DNA of 64,000 bases, taken from contig CAUYUJ010016064.1 in assembly GCA_963575745.1 (NCBI GenBank), forward strand, positions 233,406 to 297,405, given 5' to 3'. Source of the stretch: Prorocentrum cordatum. Lineage: Eukaryota; Sar; Dinophyceae; Prorocentrales; Prorocentraceae. Positions within the stretch are counted from its first letter, which is position 1. Each line of letters begins with the position of its first letter. Below the pieces are notes generated by a model. The model did no database searches. It worked only from the letters and a program-made list of their open reading frames with translations, and was not told the origin of the DNA. Both the position numbers and the translations under genes were made by a program. Below, in pieces: positions 10,035 to 22,079 of the stretch.

Positions 10035-12585
10035 TCATTTGCAGGCCCCAGCCACCGCTGCTGCTGCCAAGACCGCCGCGTCTGCTGTCTGGCCCTGCGC
10101 CTCCCCGTCGACGCTGCCGAGCGGCACGACGGCGGTCGTGCCCGCCTCCTGCTTCGCCTTCTTGGGCTTCGTGGGCGCGGCAGCCTTGGTCACCTGGTTC
10201 ACCGCCGCCTCGATCATCGCCTGGATGCCCTCCTGCTGCTTCCTCGCCATATCGCCCAGGCTGCTCGCGATCTCCAGCTGCTTGCCAGTGTACATCCGCT
10301 CCTCGCGCCAGCCCTTCTCCTTCGAGTGCGCCTGCGGGCTGGCCGCTCACGCTTAGGGTCCGAAGGATCGGCCCTTGCGATCCTTCAGGCCCTAAGCTGC
10401 GGGATTGCGAGGGCCGATCCTTCAGCTTCCTAAGCTGCTGGATCGCGAGGGCCGATCCCTCAGCTTAGGGCCCGAAGTTGCCAAACCCCTCGCGGCTGAG
10501 GGTTTGAACCCTTCAGGCACCGTCGCCACCGAGGGGGGCGGCGCCAGATGGTCTAGGAGGACGAGGGCGAGCGCGGGGGGGGATGCATGAGAGAACGGGC
10601 GGGGACAACTTTACAGAGAGCGCCAGCGACGACAGCACGGATTGGGGAGACCACGATGACGGAGGAGATGAGGGCCAGGATTGCGAGGAGGAACATGAGG
10701 AGGAATGGTGTGAGGTTGGGACTACGGTGTTAGCCTAAGGCCCGTTGCATGGGCCGCTGGAGCCACTGTGATAAGGATCAGCACTTGTATGAGTGCTGAT
10801 CCCTACCGGAATGGCACTCGCGGGGCCACGACCACGAGAGGAAGACAACCATGGAGCGAGGAGGGGAGGCGTTGGGAATGACAGGGGACGGGTTGAAAGG
10901 GGAGGAGGTGGTGTGGGGGGGGGGGGTGCAGTGCCCGCGCCGCCTCGATCGCCTCCTCGCTGGCGATGTCCAACTCCTCGGGCTGCTTGACCTGGCCGCG
11001 CTCGAGGCCGAGCGTGTAGAGCTCCCGCATCTGGGCGCGGAAGGCCTTCTTCGTCTTGGTGCCGAAGGCGGCCAGCCGCGTGGTGGGGCCCTTGCCAGTG
11101 AGCACCAAGATGAGCCTCGCCCTTCGCCGTTGCCATCGTCGTCATCCCCTCGCCCTCGCCATTCCAACCCCTTCCTCTTCATCCTGGGAGCCCCCATCAG
11201 CCCAGCATCCTCGTCATCCTCAGCATCCTGGTCCTACTCCTCATCATCGTCTTCATCGTCCTCCTCCCCATCGTCCCCATGATCCTCCCCATCTGCATCC
11301 TCATCCTCCCCATCCTCAATGCTCATCCTCATCGTATCCTCGTCCTCATCACCATCCCCATCTCTATCAGTAGCCTCCTCATCCTCTGCGCCCCCTTTCT
11401 CAGCATCGTCCTCATCCCCATCCCCGTCTCTATCCTCATCTTCTCCCTCCTCATCCGCATCTAATCCTCATCCTCACCCTCGCATCCCCGCCCCCCTCCT
11501 CCTCCTCCTCCTCCTCCTCCTCCTCCTCCTCCTCCTCCTCCCCCTCCTCCTCCTCATCCCTCTCATCAGCATCATCATCAGTAGCGTCGGCATTAACAGC
11601 AGCATCATCATCATCCTCGCATCCGTATCATCATCTTCCCCCTCATCATCCTCATCTCATCCTCATCCTCACCCTCATTCCCCTGGTCATCTCCATCCTA
11701 TCCCAGCGGAGCCTGGCCAAGTGGTTGCCGGACGTGTCCGACAGCAACGGCGCCGCGAGGTAGCGGCCGTCGATCGCCTCCAGAATCTTCAGGTGCTGGG
11801 CCCTCTTGAGGCCCTGGTTGCCGCCCAGCGTCCTGTGGCAGGACGAGAACCACTTCTCCTCCGACGTGGTCCTGGCAGGGGCTGGGCGCCGACCCCGCCC
11901 CTTCGGTGGCGCCCCCCTAGGGCGGCGGACCGCGTGAGGGGCGTGCCGACATGTATGCGGGGATTGGCGGGGGGGGGGATGGGGGAGAGAAAACCGAACG
12001 AAGGGGAGAGGGACCTGTCCGCTTGATTGAGCGGGCGGGGAAAGGGGCGGGGAGTCAACGGACATACGTAGGATGAGAGAGGGGCGAGGAGGGGTTGAAC
12101 CTATTCGGTTTGTTCTTGCCAGCCGTCCTGCGGAGCTGGCGCGGCGGCTTCGGCGGCACGGCAGCCTGCATCCTGCGCCTGGTCCTCGACCTGCCCCGCG
12201 CCGCCGCGCCCTTGACGGGGGTGCTTTTCACGGTGCCGTCCTCGTCGTCGTCGATGTCCGAGTCCCGCGCCTCCGAACTTGTCGAGGCTCGGGGGTCGTC
12301 CTCCTCCTCCTCGGAGAAGAGGCCCTCGAGGTCCGCGCGCTCGTCGTCGTCCGCCCTGCTGCTGCCGACGCGCTGCTTCTTGCTGCTGGCGCCGCGGCCT
12401 CCACTGCCAGCGCCGCGGACTCCTCCGCGGATGCCGCGGTCGCGGCCAGGGCGGCTGTGGTGGCGGCTGTCGCGGCGACGGCCCGCGCGGCTGTCAGCCT
12501 CGTAGTCGTCGTGCTCGTGCCTCTGGAGCGCGCGGTGGATCCTGTCGTCCTTCCGCTTCGGGGCCACCTCGCCGCGGCGAGACAT
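10035..12585 (-). CDS. Four-exon gene for a charged, probably nuclear protein of unknown function
   Basis: Four minus-strand coding blocks form a consistent model. Exon 1 (12585-12120) begins MSRRGEVAPKRKDDRIHRAL. It carries Arg/Gly-rich and acidic stretches (ADLEGLFSEEEEDDPRA, DSDIDDDEDGTVKSTPVKG) and ends at a GC donor (GGCAAG). Exon 2 (11871 to about 11700) follows a CTGCCAG|G acceptor and reads TTSEEKWFSSCHRTLGGNQG, then LKILEAIDGRYLAAPLL. Exon 3 (about 11105-10935) contains LAAFGTKTKKAFRAQMRELY and ERGQVKQPEELDIASEEAI. Exon 4 (10331-10035) follows a CCGCAG|G acceptor and reads KEKGWREERMYTGKQLEIAS, then MARKQQEGIQAMIEAAVNQV before a stop. Basic and acidic tracts suggest a nuclear role (inference). 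Introns hold microsatellite and palindromic repeats. Splice sites were placed by eye. Confidence 0.55.
10347..10480. repeat. Intronic palindromic repeat cluster (GGATCGNNAGGGCCGATCC)
   Basis: The sequence contains GGATCGGCCCTTGCGATCC, then GGATTGCGAGGGCCGATCC, then GGATCGCGAGGGCCGATCC. These are alternating inverted and direct copies, bracketed by GCTTAGGG and CCCTAAGC. It can fold into long hairpins and lies just upstream of the exon 4 acceptor of the minus-strand gene. Confidence 0.75.
10775..10802. repeat. Short perfect hairpin in an intron
   Basis: GGATCAGCACT and AGTGCTGATCC form an 11-bp perfect stem around a 6-base loop. The sequence that follows (GATCCCTA...CTCGCGGGGCCACG) recurs at about 1736-1776, so this may be one end of a small dispersed element. 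Confidence 0.6.
11200..11695. repeat. ATC/TCC microsatellite, with (CTC)n at 11490-11555
   Basis: Degenerate CATCCTC repeats give way to a nearly pure CTC array of about 20 units. It lies between exons 2 and 3 of the minus-strand gene, so it is intronic if that model is right. Confidence 0.85.
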
Positions 12586-12589
12586 GGTG

Positions 12590-13160
12590 GGCAGGATCGG
12601 CGCTGGGGTCGGGCTGGGCGGCTGGCTCAGCGGCAGCACGGGCGAGGCGGGGGCCGCGCGCTCCACTCGGAGCAAGAACCTCGAATCACATCGGCAGGAG
12701 CAGGAGAGCTTGGGGAGGCGGTGGAGCCAACACTAGGCACAATAGGTTGGCGAAGTGCATATCGGATCGATTACGCCCGTCCTCCCATTGCCTTCTCTAC
12801 CCGCCTCCCTACAATATTCAATATCTCCTACATCCGCTTCCTCTCTCATCCTACCACCTCCCCCCCTTTCCCTCTCGCCCCGTATGAGCCTGTTCCATAT
12901 TTGGTTTGTTGGTGGCGTTGTCAGGCGCGAGCGCGAGAAGCGGGGGGCCCGAGCGGGACAGGGCCAAAAGGTGCGGCCATCGGTCGCGGGCCAACGGGGA
13001 CAAACAAGCGACGGCAAGGTGAGGCACGAACCAGGGGCAGGAGACTAAGGCCAGCAGGGGCAAGATCAGGGCAAGTGGGCACGGCGAAAAAAGACAAACA
13101 CTCATAACATGTGTTAATGAGATCCGCGCCTAGCCCAGGTTATTTCTGGACCAGGTCCCT
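12590..13160. other. Spacer between divergent genes
   Basis: The minus-strand gene starts near 12585 and the plus-strand gene near 13168, so this roughly 580-bp stretch separates divergent genes and may hold both 5' regions. I see no TATA box or DinoSL sequence. Pyrimidine-rich DNA at 12780-12890 is the only visible structure. Confidence 0.4.
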
Positions 13161-13167
13161 GCCCCTA

Positions 13168-16100
13168 TGAAAGGGCTTCGCCGTGATCACCGTCGACGGT
13201 GAGGCGGTCGAGACGCTCGCGGCAAACGCCCTGCAGGCCGCGGAGCAGGGGGGCCGAGGGAAGGCAGTCAAGCCGCAGCAGGCCCACCCGAAGGGCGGGG
13301 CGAAGAAGCGGCCAGCGGCAGCGCCGAAGAGGCCGGCGGCAGCGGACGAGGAGGAGGACGAGGAGGAAGGCGAGGACGAGGCCAAGGGGGCCCGCGCACG
13401 CGACGACAGCGAGGACGGCGAAAGGGAGAGCAGCCAGGAGACGAACGAATCCGACCTGGAGGGCGCCGCGGGCGGCTCGGGCAATCGGAGTCCGGCTGCG
13501 GCCGTCAGGAAGCCTGCCGCGGCCGAGGAGAAGCCTGCCGAGGCCGACAGGGGCCCGAGCTTGGAGGTGGAGGAGGATTCTGCGAAGGGGAAAGCCTGGT
13601 TTGTCACGTGGTATAAGGCAGGCGAGAAGAAGAAGGCGGCCGTGGCGATCCGCCAGGCGCACAAGCCGCGCAGCCAGGTGTGCCAGTGGACAGCGGGTGA
13701 CTACTCCGAGGCGCAGATGCGGGAGATGGCAGCGGACACGGTCCGCAAGCTGTGCATGCGGGAGATCACGGAAGCGACCGTGAAAGCGCGAGGCGAGGAG
13801 TTCCTGCGCGACAAGTTCGGAGTGGCGGAGGCGGCGCGAGTAGATGGAGGGAGCGGCGGCAGCGGAGATGCGCGTGCGAAGCAACCAATTCTGGGCCACA
13901 GCCACGCAGCTGAAACAGGAGTTCGGAATCAGACCTTGCACCGCTCTCGATGCGGTCCGCTAAAAAGGAGGGGGGCGAAGAGCGAAGGCAAAGGAAGGGG
14001 GGGAGGCACCGCCTCCTGGAATAGAGCCCGCCCCCTGCACGCAGGGGAGGGGCGCGTTGATCGACAGGGGGGGGGGGGGGGGGGGGGGGGCGACGCCTCC
14101 CGATGGAGGCTCCGCCTCCTGCTCGGCAGCGTCGCCCCCGACAGGAGGCTCCGCCTTCTGCTCAGAACCGCTTTCTATAGGAGGCGCCGCCTCCTGGTGC
14201 ATCTTGACCCGAACGGCAGCTGGATGCACGTTTTCACTCGCCCGTCGCAGCCGCGAGCGCTCCTCGCGGGGCGCCTGCGCGACGCTCGGGGCCGCGCGGC
14301 CCCCCCCAAGCAGGGCCTCTCGGCGGGGCCATGGCGGCCTGCTGGGCGCTGCTGCTGCCCGCCGCGCCGGCGCAGCAGGCGGAGGGGGAGTTAGAGGGGA
14401 AAGAAGAGGAGGAGGCGTCGCCTCCTGAAGGAGGAGCAATCGGAGGAGGAGGAGCAAGCTTGTTTTCCATCCCCCCTGCCCGCAGGCGGTGGCGATGCTG
14501 CGCCTCCAGCGGATGAGGCGCCCTGGCGGAGGCGGCGGTGGTGGGCCGCCTGGCAAGGATCCGTTCAAGGACACGCTCCGCGACGGATTGCCAGGCGGTG
14601 GCGAAGAGGCGGAGGAGGAGGAGGACGACGACTGCCTGCTGGTCTGTGAGGGCGAGCCCGAGATGGAGCAGAGGTGGCTGCCCGAGGAGATGGGGAAACG
14701 CGTGGCGCGCGCGTGGGTCAAAGCCCGTGGCGGCATGCGCTGCGTGCACTGCCAGCGGGACAAGATCGCGCGCGTGCGCCTCGGCCACACGTGCCAGAAG
14801 CGCAACCAGGCCACCCACAACAGGCACATGGCCATCGTGGTGTGGCCGAAGGCGCGGGACCGCATGTCCAAGGGAGTGCGGCAGCGCGAGTTCCTGGGGA
14901 CACAAACTCAAAAGGTACAATGTCGCACGGAGGCAACGCCTCCGGCAAAATAACATAAAAAAGGAAGCAGCACACACATACGCAACCTCCATGCCCAGGT
15001 TCATGGCCAAGAAGCGCGCCCTGGAGGCGTCGCTGGCCGCGGACACGCAGGAGGCGGATGATGCGCTGCGGCGGACGCGGCAGAAGCAGGTGGGGTGATT
15101 TCGAAGTCCCACCGCACGGGTTCGACGTTCGAAGTTCAAAGTTCGACATTCGGATGTCGAGTTTCGAGCTGTGAACGTCGAACTCGAGACGGACATGGTA
15201 CTTGAGGAGGCGCTGCCTCCTGCAGCATCCCCTCTCCCGCCCAGGTGGGCTCCGACGTGCTGGTGAACCGCCGCCGCCACCGCCCGCAGGGAATGGCGCC
15301 GTGGGAAGCGGGGCGCCGCCCGCGCACGCCCTCCCGGAAGCCGCCGACCAAGCCTGCCCCTCGGGGGGCAAAGGCGGCCCGTTCGCCTGCAGAAGAGGCT
15401 GCAGCGGCAGCAGCATCAGCAACGCCTCCAGCATCAGAGGCTGCAGCAGCAGCTCCAGCTGACGGCCAAGCAGCAGCATCCGCAGCCGCAGCACAGGACG
15501 CAGCAGGAGAGCAGTTCCTGAAGCAGCAGCCCGTGCAGCAGCTCCAGCAGCACCAGCTGTGCGCCGCAGCAGCAACAGCTCCAGCAGCAGAGGATGCAGC
15601 AGCAGCAACAGGAGCAACAGCTCCAGCAGCAGAGGGCGCAGCAGCAGCAGCGTCGTCCAGCCCGAGCTGGCAGCAGCCAGCTCAAGCTGGCCTCTTTCGC
15701 CCCAAGACGCCGCAGAAGAAATGCATGGCGGCGACAAGCAAGGCGGCTGGCTCAGCACCAGCTTCTGGCGCTGCGGAGTACCCCGGGAGGACCTGGTGGG
15801 CCGCGCCAAATGCACCAGGAGGTGACCTCCTGCAGAGCTTCCCGCCGCAGGTGCCGACTGAGGACACGCTGGCTGCCTGGGCCGCGCAGCACCAGCACGA
15901 TCAACAGCAGCAGCATCAAGAAGACACGGCCGCCATGGGGGGGGGGGAGATCCCGCCGACGGCCGCGCAGCAGCAGCACGAGCACCAGCAGGCGGCCGCG
16001 CAGCAGCAGCAAGAGCACCAGCAGGCGGCCGCGCAGCAGCAGCAAGAGCAACAGCAGCAGGTTGCGACAGCAACACGCCGCCTGGGCTGTGCAGCAGCAT

Positions 16101-16379
16101 CAAGCGCATCAGCAGCAGGCTGCGGAGATGCAGCAGACGGCTGAGACGCAGCAGCAGACGCAGAACCCTGCAGCCGCAGCAGCAGCAACAGCACCTGGCG
16201 CCGACGCGGAGCAGCAACAGCCGCAGCAGCAGCAGCAGACTGAGCAACAGCAGCAGGTGGATGCGATGAGGCTCCTTCTGAAGCAACAGAGCCACCTCCT
16301 GCGGCAGGCCAACCAGATCGCTGAGAGCATCCAAACGCTGCGCGACAGGTTCGGGTTGCCGCAGAGCGACTGTCTCTGA
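13168..16379 (+). CDS. Multi-exon gene, Gln-rich C-terminal protein of unknown function
   Basis: Coding blocks in order: 13168 to about 13850 (Lys/Pro/Ala and acidic linker, then KGKAWFVTWYKAGEKKKAAV, SEAQMREMAADTVRKLCM and ARGEEFLRDKFGVAEAAR); a short block at about 13868-13930 in another frame with NQFWATATQLKQEFGI; exon 14486-14914 (CGCAG|GCG acceptor, AAG|GTAC donor) with VLQ-like acidic text and the Cys/His block CVHCQRDKIARVRLGHTCQK; exon about 14999-15092; and exon 15245-16379. The last exon is Ala/Gln-rich with long QQQ runs and ends in a predicted helix (VDAMRLLLKQQSHLLRQANQ) before TGA. Exon phases agree across the introns at 14915-14998 and 15093-15244. A one-base frame change occurs near 16066, inside the Gln tract. 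The shared W-x-T-x-TQL motif links it to the gene at 18.4-22.1 kb. Confidence 0.55.
14060..14092. repeat. Intronic G homopolymer
   Basis: About 24 consecutive G residues lie at 14067-14090 in the intron before the 14486 exon, directly upstream of the first GGAGGC palindromes. The run could form a G-quadruplex and is a likely place for assembly length errors. Confidence 0.8.
15105..15190. repeat. Intronic TTCGAAGTTCGA-type repeat
   Basis: The intron between the 14999-15092 and 15245 exons is made of TTCGAAG, GTTCGAC, AAAGTTCGAC and similar words. The same vocabulary (GTTCGAAGTTCGAGTTTCGG) appears at 20058-20125 in an intron of the next plus-strand gene. Confidence 0.65.
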
Positions 16380-16780
16380 GGCGATTGGGCCTTCGAGAGG
16401 TTTTCCTTCCAGGCCGCCCCCGCGTCGAGGCGACAAGCGGTTCTCGTAGAATCGCCCCGTCGTGGGATTGCCTTGGGAGGTCGAACTCCCGAATGCTCCG
16501 CAGGCGGCGACGCGGCGCCTGGAGGACTAGGGGGCGTGGACAGGGAGAGGGGGGGGGGGGTCAGGAGGCGCCGCCTCCTCGAAGAGAAAGGCAGGCTCTT
16601 CCCCCCCACCGCCACCTTTCCATTCCACTTGGATTGCGCTTCATCTTGCCCTCGCTCGTCCTCTGTTCCTGCCGATTCTCCTTTCCGTCTCTCTGCTGGG
16701 GGGCGCGCGCCGCCGTGGGCGGCATCCACGGCGGCAGCTCCCTGAGCCGCACATTTTGATGCGGCCTGAGAAACAGACGA
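16380..16780. other. 3' flank of the Gln-rich gene, no gene seen
   Basis: GC-rich sequence with a G10 run at about 16550-16560 and one palindrome at 16564-16578. Small frames on both strands have no recognisable protein pattern. Confidence 0.45.
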
Positions 16781-16784
16781 AGTA

Positions 16785-17037
16785 CACGCAAGCCGAATAT
16801 GTTATATATATAGTATTTGTTTTAGTAAACCCTCGATTGTGTAGCCTAATGTGGTTTTGTAGTTGTCTGGTTTATATATATAGTATATATTTGTATTCTT
16901 TTGTAATTAGTTCTATGTTTGTATATTTCATAATATAGCAAGTACTCTTTGTATTATTAATATAAAAATGTGTATTACGATGTTTTGTATGTTTTGTTTT
17001 GTTTTGCATTTTGTATTTTGTGTTTCCTTATAGGTTT
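16785..17037. other. AT-rich island (TATATA and TTTTGT-rich)
   Basis: About 250 bases of very AT-rich DNA (TTATATATATAGTATTTG, TTGTTTTGTTTTGCATTTTG) sit between GC-rich genes. The base composition is unlike anything within several kilobases. It contains no usable frame. It could be a promoter or 3' region, an organelle-derived insert or a mobile element remnant. Confidence 0.6.
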
Positions 17038-17245
17038 GAGCTCGCTCCAACATCAACATTTGATCACATGTTCGGTTTGCAGGGGCAAAGGGAAGAGGAG
17101 CTGCGAGGAGCAGAGGAGGCGACGCCTCCTTGATTTTTGCAATGGAGGCATTACCTCCTGTGCTGGAGGCCCAGCCTCCAGAAGAAGAGAAGATAAGATA
17201 ATGTTGGGCGAAGAAAATGTATGTGTCTGACGGTTGCCGCAGCCC

Positions 17246-17989
<744 letters not shown>

Positions 17990-18424
17990 GGCTCGGAAAA
18001 GCGCCGAGAACTCAAACAAATATTACGAACTCAGCTGATTGAGCCCTCGGCGTTCGGGCGGGGAGGGACGGGGGAAAGGGGCGAGGTTGGAGGATGGGTG
18101 GGGGAAGGAGGCGACGCCTCCTGCGTCGCGCGGCCGCGGGGGGCAGGCGCTGGAGGCAGCGCCTCTTCTTGGCGGGAGGCCGCGCCCCCCCGTTTATGCA
18201 GGCGCCGCCTTTTTGTCTGTGCGCGCAGCAGCCGCGTCCGAGGCTCGAAATTCCATTTGCCCTAACCCCATGCGCTTCTCCTGCTTCCACAGAAGATTCG
18301 GCGGGCGCTGCTGCTGATTTCGCTCGTGAACTCTCTTGCCTTGAGCGCCCACCTGATGCCTTGAACTCTCTTGCCTCGAGCGCCAAAGGCAAAGGGAAAA
18401 AACAAAAAGCAAAGCATAGGGGGA

Positions 18425-21400
18425 ACCGAAGGGCCAGCCTCCAGCGAAGAGCCCGCCTCCAGCGAAGGCACCTGCAGGACGCGGCTTGGCTGGGAAGCCG
18501 AAGGGTCCGCCTCCAGCGCAGCTGCCTGGAGGAGACGGCCCGCCCCCAGCGAAGAGCCCGCCCCCCAAGGGCAAGAAAAGCCCGCCCCCGCCGCCGCCAG
18601 ATTCCCCCACGAACGCGCAGACCACGTGCCTCATGAACCACCTCCGGCACAACGCGAAGGATGGCAATGCCCAGAGCGACTACGGGAAGGAGTGCATCAT
18701 CGCCCTTGCAACGTTCAAGCAACTGGGCGAGCAGAAGCGGAAGGAGTTCTACGACGCGTTCATGTCCGACAAGGAGAAGGGCGGGAAAGACGCCAAGAGG
18801 CTGAAGGGCCTGACGCATTCCTTCACAGCCGTTTATGAGTCCTCGAAAAAGGAGCCGACAAACAGAAGACAGAAATGGGTCACAGTCACGCAGCTGACGC
18901 AGGAGTTCGGTGTCAACCTGGGGAACTTTCCCACCGCGTCGGCGGGGTGCGATTGGGCTCGCAACAAGTGGCGCAAGAACGCTGAGAAGCTCAAGACGGC
19001 AGAATCCCACCCGCCCGAGATGGACACGGAAGAAATCATATATTTATTGTATGTTTATGTGTTCGACGATGGCCTGCAGACCGCAGCTGAGGAGAGGGCG
19101 GGAGAGCAGTGGGCCCCATGCAAAGATTATGGGAAGACGAGCAAGGGTGCGCTGGAGGACATGTCTCGGGGATCCGCGTCTGCGGGGCAGGCGGGCGGCG
19201 ACGAGAAGATCGAGAACCAAGAGTACCGCGACATGTCCGAGAAGACAGACGAGCTCAGGATGGGAATTCCAAGTCTTCCTGCAACTTCCACACATTGCCC
19301 CGGCCTCCTCCGCCCCCCCCCCCCCTCCCATGCCCCCCCTCTTTCCCTCCTGCCCCCCCCGCGCCGCCGCGGGCTCAAGGTGGCCGCCCCGCAGAGGCAG
19401 CAGAAGGACGCGAAGGAGTTGATGCTGAGTTTCGATGCCAAGGCGAAGAGAGACGACGACGCCAAGTGGCGCACCAACGGCGACGAGATCAGGCCCGCGC
19501 ACAAAGCGCTGAGCGACTTCCTCGACGCTGCAGAGCTTCTGCTGGCCGAGGCGGCATGCACCCCCGAGGGCGAACCCGACGACGAGATGATGAGGAAGAC
19601 GAGGCATGCGTTGTCAGACCAGGTCATGCTCGCGGAGAAGCACTTGGAGGGCGGCAAGATCAGCGCGAAGCGTTGGAAGGGCGCGAAGCGAGCGGCCCGC
19701 GGGGGAGGGAAATGGAGGGAGGGGGGGGGAGGAGACAGGGGGAAGGGAGCGGGGGAGGGGGGAATGGGGGGAGGGCCGAGGGGGCCAGGGCGCGGGAGGA
19801 GGGGGGGGGGAAAGGAGCGAGCAGCCACGGGCAGCGCCCCCGCCAGCACACAAAAGCAACTGCCTGCGACTGCGGCTGGCCGGCAAAAAAAGAAGCGCGG
19901 CGAAGGGGGGAGGCGGGGCGCCTCCTGCGCGCGCCGCTTCGCGCGACAGCGCTGTGTCTGGCGGGAGATGTCGCAGCTCATGGGAACGCGTGGAGGCGAG
20001 AACTCCCGCCGAGGAATGGGGGGGGGCAAGGAGGCGCTGCCCCCTGTGAAGCGCGCGTTCGAAGTTCGAGTTTCGGACTCCGAACCTCGAATTTGGAATT
20101 TCGAATTGAAGTTGAATTCCCCCCCGCCCCCTCCTGCTTCGGACGCCGCCGTCGCCCGAAGCTGTTTGCCGGGCGACGGGCGCCTGGCGGGCAGCGGGGC
20201 GGGCGCGCCGCCATGTTCTCGAAGCGCCAGCCGGCGGTGGACACCAGCGCGCTGCCGCCTGCAAAGCGCTTTCGCGCCACCTTGCAGACGCGCATGATGA
20301 GGAATGCTCTGTCCTCGGGCGACATGCCAAGGCTCGCCGCCGACGCCAAGGAAGGGGTGGCCGTGGGCGCTGGGGGCCTGAGAGCGGGACGTGCCAACGC
20401 TTGCAGGACCTTTAGGAGGAGATTTCTCAAGGGAACGTTGTGGCCGAAGGAGTACGCGGCAAAGGTCCGCGTGTGGAACACCAAGCGTCATCGAGAAGAG
20501 ACAGAATAAGTGCCCCTGTTACTACCGCACGAGATCCTCCTGGCGCTGGGCAGGCACGGCGACCTGCGCGCGCTGCTGCAGAAGCAGGGGCTGGATGAGG
20601 GCGACTGCGCGCCCATGCAGGGCGTGGAAGCGAAGCTGGGCAGCCCCTCGGTGGCCATCGGCCTGTGGCAAGTCGGGGCCCCCACCAAGTGGGACAGATC
20701 TGCGTCGGTCGAAGTCCTCAGCATGAACATGCCTGGCCTTGATCCCGACGGACCCTACGGCAACTTGAGAATCCCATTGTTCAGCATTTTGAAGAGCCAC
20801 TTGTCCACGAACACCTGGCGCGACATCATCGGCATCATACACTGGAGTGTTCTTATGTGTGGAGAGGCTTCTGCCCGCGAGAGCGGCGCGACAAAATGCC
20901 GTTCTCGCACCCCTCGGATAAAGCTCGACAAGCGTGGGCCGACCGCAGGGCCCTCGAGGGCCCCCCCTTGCCAGCCCGCGGTGCCCTGGTGCAGTTTCGC
21001 GCGGATTGGAAAGCGTGGAAATCAGTTGTTTTCTTTCCCCGCCTGGAACGAGGGCTCTGGGTGCTGCTGGAGGTGCAACATTATCCCGGGGGGGGGGGGG
21101 GGGGGCGACTGGCCCCGCGACACGGAGGGGGGGAGGAGGAGGAGAAGGAAGAGGAATAAGAGGAGGGGGGAGGAGGAGCAGGAGGAGGATTTCTTGGTTA
21201 CACCTGGCTTTGTGTCCGTGCCCCCTGTTTCCTCCCCGTTCTTCTTTGCGCGACCCCCAGGTGACGACGCAGACGTCGGCGAGTTCTCGGTGGGCGAGGC
21301 CAACGAGCAGGCGCTCGCTGCAGGACGTGATCCCCATCATCCTGCGCAACGCAGGCCGCGTCTCGCCTGCGCTGAGTATCCCTGGCATCACGACCGACGT

Positions 21401-22070
21401 GTTCAAGGTCGACTGGTTGCGCGCCGTGGACCAAGGGGTCGGGGCGGATTTCGTGGGGGCCTTGCTCTGGCACGTCATGGAGAAGCCCCCAGGGCGCCGC
21501 CGCGCGCAACAGAGCGACGAGATGTGGAGGCCCATCCAGGCGCACTACGACGCGCACTCGACGCCCGACCGCCTCCACGACTTCAACGAGCGCACGGTGA
21601 AGCCCAGGAAAGCGCGCCCGAAGTTCCGCGGCCAGGCGGCCACCCTGAGGCATCTGATCCCATTCTGCAAGGAAGCAGCCGAGACGCATTGCGTCTCTGG
21701 GAGTGCCGTGGACGACGCCGCGCTGAACGCCATGCGCCACTTGCGCTCCTGCTACCACGCGTTGAGCGGCCAGTGCATCTTCAGAAGAAAGGATCTGATG
21801 CGCGACTCCGCCAGCAGGTTCGTGACCTTGTTTGCCTCTCTCGCTGCGCTGCAGCCGAGGAGTTGGCGCGTCAAGCCGAAGGCGCACCTGCTCCTCGAGA
21901 TGGCCTTCGCGGGAGGGCAGCCGTCGCTGTGCTGGACCTACAGGGGCGAGGACTTCGGGGGCAGCGTGGGGAACGTGGCGAAGAGGCGCGGCTCCCCGCT
22001 CTCAGCGACGGGCTTCTCCCGAGCGGTGATCGCGCGGCGCCGCGCGCAGCCGATGGTGCGGCTCGTGTGA
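18425..22070 (+). pseudogene. Multi-exon member of a dinoflagellate multicopy family, reading frame disrupted
   Basis: The N-terminal block (about 18425-19260) has Pro/Lys repeats (PPPAKSPPPKGKKSPPPP), then EFYDAFMSDKEKGGKDAKR and QKWVTVTQLTQEFGVNLGNF. A probable intron follows, then about 19380-19690 (LSDFLDAAELLLAEA). Another intron carries the TTCGAA repeat. Block 20213-20506 has FRRRFLKGTLWPKEYAAKV and is followed in frame by a TAA at 20507-20509. The same frame continues with LLLPHEILLALGRHGDL and GLWQVGAPTKWDRS. The last block (about 21320-22070) has GITTDVFKVDWLRAVDQGVG, KAHLLLEMAFAGG and CWTYRGEDFGGSVGNVA. I recall this layout from an unnamed dinoflagellate multicopy family. Shifts near 20860 and 21030, a G13 run near 21091 and the internal TAA suggest a pseudogene or assembly errors. 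Confidence 0.6.
20055..20125. repeat. Intronic TTCGAAGTTCGA-type repeat, second copy
   Basis: The words GTTCGAAGTTCGAG, CCTCGAATTTGG and TTTCGAATTGAAG repeat here, as at 15105-15190. Both copies are in introns of the paired plus-strand genes and both lie near a GGAGGC-type palindrome. Confidence 0.6.
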
Positions 22071-22079
22071 CAGCCGCGC

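Noticed and set aside
10598-10740. tRNA or small RNA gene
   Set aside because: I looked for A-box, B-box and cloverleaf patterns here and near other hairpins and found none that could be supported by eye.
14718-16436. 572-residue minus-strand frame
   Set aside because: It is the antisense shadow of the Ala/Gln-rich exon (poly-Leu/Cys/Ser from CAG repeats).
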